Positions 5,873 through 8,233 of a DNA stretch of 8,233 nt are shown here, in pieces. The number at the start of each line of letters is the position of its first letter. Positions within the stretch are counted from its first letter, which is position 1. The notes beneath the pieces are model-generated. The model was given only the letters and a program-made list of their open reading frames with translations, did not search any database and was not told where the DNA came from. The stretch is from G039029935 sp039029935 (GTDB taxonomy: Bacteria; Chloroflexota; Anaerolineae; Caldilineales; Caldilineaceae): the NCBI GenBank assembly GCA_039029935.1, contig JBCCFC010000605.1:1-8233 (forward strand), in the 5' to 3' direction. The position numbers and the translations under genes are program-made.

Positions 5873-7722
5873 GCTATCACCTCGCTTTCCGTTTCAGACC
5901 CAGCTTCAACCCCAGTCTCAACCCCAGTCTCAAACATACCCGCCGCCAACAGGTGGGCAAAGCGTGAATCGGGGTCTTGGCTCAAGGCCACACGGTCGCC
6001 ATACTCAACAATCCGCCCCTGTTCCAGAATCAGAATTTTGTCTGCCCGTTGCACCGTTGCTAACCGATGGGCGATCAGGATACCCGTCCGTTGATCGAGC
6101 AGCGTATCAACCGCACCTTCAATCGTCTGCTCGGTGGCCGGGTCCAACCGCGACGAGGCTTCATCCAGCAGCACCAGCCCTGGATCATCGACAAAGACAC
6201 GTGCAAAGGCCAATAGCTGCGCCTGTCCTGCCGAGAGTCCACCACCACCTGCTGACAGCTCCGTGTCCAGCCCGTTGGGGAGGCTCTGCAACCATGCACC
6301 CATGTCGAGGTCCGTCAACACCTCAATGATGCGCGCATCGGGAATAGTGGGGTTAAAGAAGGTGATGTTGTCACGCACACTGGCTTGGAAAAGCTGGACA
6401 TCCTGTGTCACCATACCGATCAACTGACGATAGGTGCGTAACGGCAGTGCATCCGGTGTGACCCCGCCAATGGTGATCTGCCCATCAGTGGGGTCATAGA
6501 GCCGCAGCAATAAACGCGCCAGGGTGCTTTTGCCACTGCCCGTGCGCCCCAGCAACCCCAGCACCTGGCCCGGCTCTAAACGAAAACTGATGTCATCCAA
6601 CACCTGTTCATCCGGCTGATCTTCGTAGCTAAACCCGACGTTGCGAAACTCAACCGATAGCGGACCGCCCTGCACAGTGGTATGGACATCCGCTTGGATA
6701 TCCTTATCCATGTTGGCGACCAAGCCATCATCCACCAACTCCCCATCCATCAGCAAAGACTTCGTCTCCAAAAGCTCCTGAATCCGCCGAATGCCCGCCT
6801 CAGCCTGTTGCAAATCGGTCAACTGGGTGCGAATTTGGTTGATGGGTGCTTGTAATAGATTGGTGTAATGAAAGATGAGATAAACGGTCCCAATCGAGAT
6901 GGCATCCAGCCGCCAGAGATAGGTGGACACCGCCAGTGCCACCATCAACCCAATCGCAAAGACACCCGCATTGGATATCCACATCGAATAACCTGCCATC
7001 TCTGCGCGCATGTGGACGGGGAGCCAGCGACGATGCAGGTCATGAAAGCGGTCCATGACATAGCCAACGGCACCATTGGCGCGCAGGTCCTCGGTTGCCC
7101 CTAAATGTTCGCTGAGAAAGCCATAAAACCGTGCCGTAATCTCACGATTTTTTGTCCAAAAGGGTACAGCAAGGGTGCGGATACGCACCAGAAAGAATAA
7201 GCCTATCATAGCGAAGAGCGTCATGCCCAGCCCCACCCGCCAATCCTCTCGCCAGAGCAGAACAAGGATACCCAGCAACAGGAGCATGTTGCCCACAATT
7301 TGAATGACAAAGCGCGAGAAAAAGTTGGAGAGCGTGTTGACATCACCGTCAATGCGCTCAATCAACTCACCCGATGTGCGCGTTTTGTGAAAGGAGAGGT
7401 CCAGCCCCAGACAGTGGTCCACCAATGTCACACGCAACGCATTGGTCGCCGTCCACGCCACAATCTCGCTCACATAGGTCGCCACTACCGCCAACACCTG
7501 ACCCACGATGGCAATGCCCAAAAAGAGCGAGGCCGCACGGATCAGAATGGATAGTTCGCCCCCGGCCAGTGCGGTGTCGATAAAATAACGCACAATCTGC
7601 GGATTGATGAGTTGGAGTCCGATTTGGGTGAGCAGTAGCAATGCCAGCATGAGTACGGACCGTTGTTGTGGGCGCAGGTATGCTGCCATTAGCTGAAAAT
7701 AGTCCCGTAGTGGTAGATTCAT
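5869..7722 (-). CDS. ABC exporter subunit (permease-ATPase fusion), catalytic-Glu partner with LSAGQ signature
   Basis: A 617-residue half-transporter of normal exporter layout and first gene of the two-gene operon. Six membrane helices are likely (about 23-40, 61-86, 139-157, 162-180, 249-270, 276-290). The ATPase domain starts near 355: A-loop Tyr in FSYED (366), Walker A GRTGSGKST (392-400), Q-loop Gln 440, signature LSAGQ (496-500) after a Gly-rich AGGGG, Walker B LVLLDE with Asp 520 and catalytic Glu 521, D-loop SSRLD and His 552 in IAHRLA. The variant signature should face the Asp-containing site of the downstream subunit, leaving the other composite site (Glu 521 with LSGGQ) active. 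The short acidic tail carries a 12-bp duplication (ETGVETGV). The ATG at 7722 follows AAAGGGG by six bases. The stop overlaps the next start as ATGA, so translation is probably coupled. Transported substrate cannot be told. Confidence 0.94.
   Translation of the reverse strand: MNLPLRDYFQLMAAYLRPQQRSVLMLALLLLTQIGLQLINPQIVRYFIDTALAGGELSILIRAASLFLGIAIVGQVLAVVATYVSEIVAWTATNALRVTLVDHCLGLDLSFHKTRTSGELIERIDGDVNTLSNFFSRFVIQIVGNMLLLLGILVLLWREDWRVGLGMTLFAMIGLFFLVRIRTLAVPFWTKNREITARFYGFLSEHLGATEDLRANGAVGYVMDRFHDLHRRWLPVHMRAEMAGYSMWISNAGVFAIGLMVALAVSTYLWRLDAISIGTVYLIFHYTNLLQAPINQIRTQLTDLQQAEAGIRRIQELLETKSLLMDGELVDDGLVANMDKDIQADVHTTVQGGPLSVEFRNVGFSYEDQPDEQVLDDISFRLEPGQVLGLLGRTGSGKSTLARLLLRLYDPTDGQITIGGVTPDALPLRTYRQLIGMVTQDVQLFQASVRDNITFFNPTIPDARIIEVLTDLDMGAWLQSLPNGLDTELSAGGGGLSAGQAQLLAFARVFVDDPGLVLLDEASSRLDPATEQTIEGAVDTLLDQRTGILIAHRLATVQRADKILILEQGRIVEYGDRVALSQDPDSRFAHLLAAGMFETGVETGVEAGSETESEVIA
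5877..5883 (-). promoter_or_regulatory. Ribosome binding site of the downstream ABC subunit, inside the upstream gene
   Basis: GAGGTGA on the - strand lies four bases before the ATG at 5872 and within the final codons of the upstream subunit. Together with the ATGA overlap, it supports this start and coupled synthesis of both subunits in similar amounts. Confidence 0.8.
5907..5930 (-). repeat. 12-bp tandem duplication in the upstream ABC subunit's tail
   Basis: CAACCCCAGTCT occurs twice head to tail on the + strand, with a degenerate third copy toward 5895. It encodes ETGVETGV near the C terminus (about 598-605), outside any conserved ATPase motif, so copy changes would be tolerated. Confidence 0.75.
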
Positions 7723-7728
7723 GGTATT

Positions 7729-7735
7729 CCCCTTT
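7729..7735 (-). promoter_or_regulatory. Ribosome binding site of the upstream ABC subunit
   Basis: AAAGGGG on the - strand, six bases before ATG 7722. It supports this start over internal Met codons. Confidence 0.7.
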
Positions 7736-7835
7736 ATGTCTCAATTGAACTACACTCAATGGTATATCACGTGTAGGGTGGGTGCAAGTATACAAGGCGA
7801 TATACGCCCGCCGATCTTTCCAAATATGTCGCATT

Positions 7836-7841
7836 ATTATA
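7836..7841 (-). promoter_or_regulatory. Candidate -10 box (TATAAT) for the ABC operon
   Basis: A perfect TATAAT on the - strand, about 113 bases before the operon's first ATG. The 17-base-spaced upstream hexamer is TGAAAT, a poor -35. A TTGATA lies further up (7876-7871) but is spaced 14 bases from a second possible -10 (TATAAA, 7856-7851). A promoter here is plausible but not certain. Confidence 0.3.
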
Positions 7842-7990
7842 TGATAGACTTTTATACAATTTCATGTGGTTATCAAGGGGCAGCGTGACACCCTCACTCG
7901 GTTTGACTGAGATTGCCAGGCTGGTCACGATGACAGACAATTGACAACGATATAAGAGTCTGAATAGGTCTATATTAAGTCTGTTGATTT

Positions 7991-8076
7991 AGGTGATTCT
8001 ACACAAATAAAACACTCATTGAAATTCGGCATTAGAGAATGCCTACTCCACGCGAATTATTTCTGTAGAATCGCCT
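7991..8076. repeat. 86-bp inverted-repeat element B
   Basis: AGGTGATTCTACACAAATAA (7991-8010) pairs with TTATTTCTGTAGAATCGCCT (8057-8076) at 18 of 20 positions. One of the two differences is a T-G wobble and the other a C-C mismatch. The 46-base interior carries the second copy of the core hairpin. The arms do not resemble those of element A. No direct target duplication is visible at the ends. Confidence 0.7.
8028..8043. repeat. Core palindrome GGCATT-AGAG-AATGCC, copy 2
   Basis: A 6-bp stem with the same AGAG loop as copy 1 at 3637-3656. The 14-base centre is identical, and the flanking pair is G-C instead of C-G, so pairing is kept despite base change. The bases following it (CTACTCC, 8043-8049) are the reverse complement of GGAGTAG found at 3586-3592 in element A. 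Confidence 0.8.
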
Positions 8077-8136
8077 CAAAAAACGAAAAGATTGTAATGG
8101 TCAATGACAGCTTGAACAGTTTGACCAGCTCATTTT

Positions 8137-8201
8137 GTCATTCCTACGAGGCCAAGAATCAGCATCGTACCAGAGTGAATGCTGGCCTTCGCAAGGGTGA
8201 C
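8137..8201. repeat. Degenerate 65-bp palindromic repeat
   Basis: The left end GTCATTCCTACGAGGCCA and the right end TGGCCTTCGCAAGGGTGAC are imperfect reverse complements, with several mismatches or wobbles and one bulge, around a central spacer. The ends resemble a widespread bacterial intergenic inverted repeat of the GTCATTCCTGCGAAGG type, recalled from general familiarity. It may be an eroded copy. Confidence 0.45.
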
Positions 8202-8233
8202 TTAAGAGCTTGGCTTTTCGTGTACAAGTTCTA

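Larger units (their letters stand above)
7723..8233. other. Gene-free region upstream of the ABC operon
   Basis: No supportable coding frame on either strand. From left to right it holds the operon's leader (7723 to about 7835), with a perfect 8-bp palindrome TCAATTGA (7741-7748) and a CTACAC/GTGTAG pair (7750-7755 with 7771-7776). A candidate -10 box is at 7836-7841. A nested stem follows (CGTGAC 7884-7889 with GTCACG 7924-7929, and inside it 7897-7911 with a 3-base loop), then inverted-repeat element B (7991-8076) and a degenerate palindrome (8137-8201). Possible operators here are untested guesses from symmetry. Confidence 0.6.

Noticed and set aside
7750..7776. CTACAC/GTGTAG pair as a riboswitch or attenuator in the ABC leader
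   Set aside because: It is a 6-bp stem with a 15-base loop and no further conserved structure. Chance is a sufficient explanation.

Overview
The window looks like chromosome from a filamentous or environmental Chloroflexota bacterium (Anaerolineae/Caldilinea-like). This is inferred from base composition near 50% GC, from a Spo0M-family gene outside Firmicutes, from a TPR-fused hybrid histidine kinase, and from a paired ABC exporter of a type common in Chloroflexota, Cyanobacteria and Actinobacteria. No marker gene fixes the taxonomy, so confidence in the phylum is moderate.

Layout. The 3' part of a Spo0M-like gene runs rightward off the left edge (2-502). A convergent gap of about 230 bp follows, holding a G-rich 8-bp tandem array and two stem-loops. 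Then comes a leftward gene for a large TPR / histidine kinase / receiver protein (733-3360). A gap of 463 bp (3361-3823) contains a 139-bp inverted-repeat element. Next is a leftward two-gene operon for a heterodimeric ABC exporter: the upstream subunit at 5869-7722 and the downstream subunit at 3824-5872, joined by an ATGA stop/start overlap. The last 511 bp (7723-8233) have no gene. They hold the operon's leader and probable promoter, an 86-bp inverted-repeat element and a degenerate 65-bp palindrome.

How the genes work together. The two ABC proteins almost certainly form one exporter with one competent and one degenerate ATP site. The downstream subunit has Asp instead of the catalytic Glu. 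The upstream subunit has a catalytic Glu but a variant LSAGQ signature, so both lesions fall in the same composite site. The kinase and the Spo0M gene are separate units with no visible partner here.

The most unusual content is repetitive. Three palindromic repeats and a 15-bp tandem array lie in frame inside the downstream ABC subunit. A 42-bp duplication sits in the kinase coiled coil, and a 12-bp tandem in the tail of the other ABC subunit. Two intergenic elements share a GCATT-AGAG-AATGC hairpin whose next base pair differs in a compensatory way, and each lies inside its own long inverted repeat. I see no phage, CRISPR, tRNA, rRNA or intact insertion sequence, and no clear new multi-gene system.
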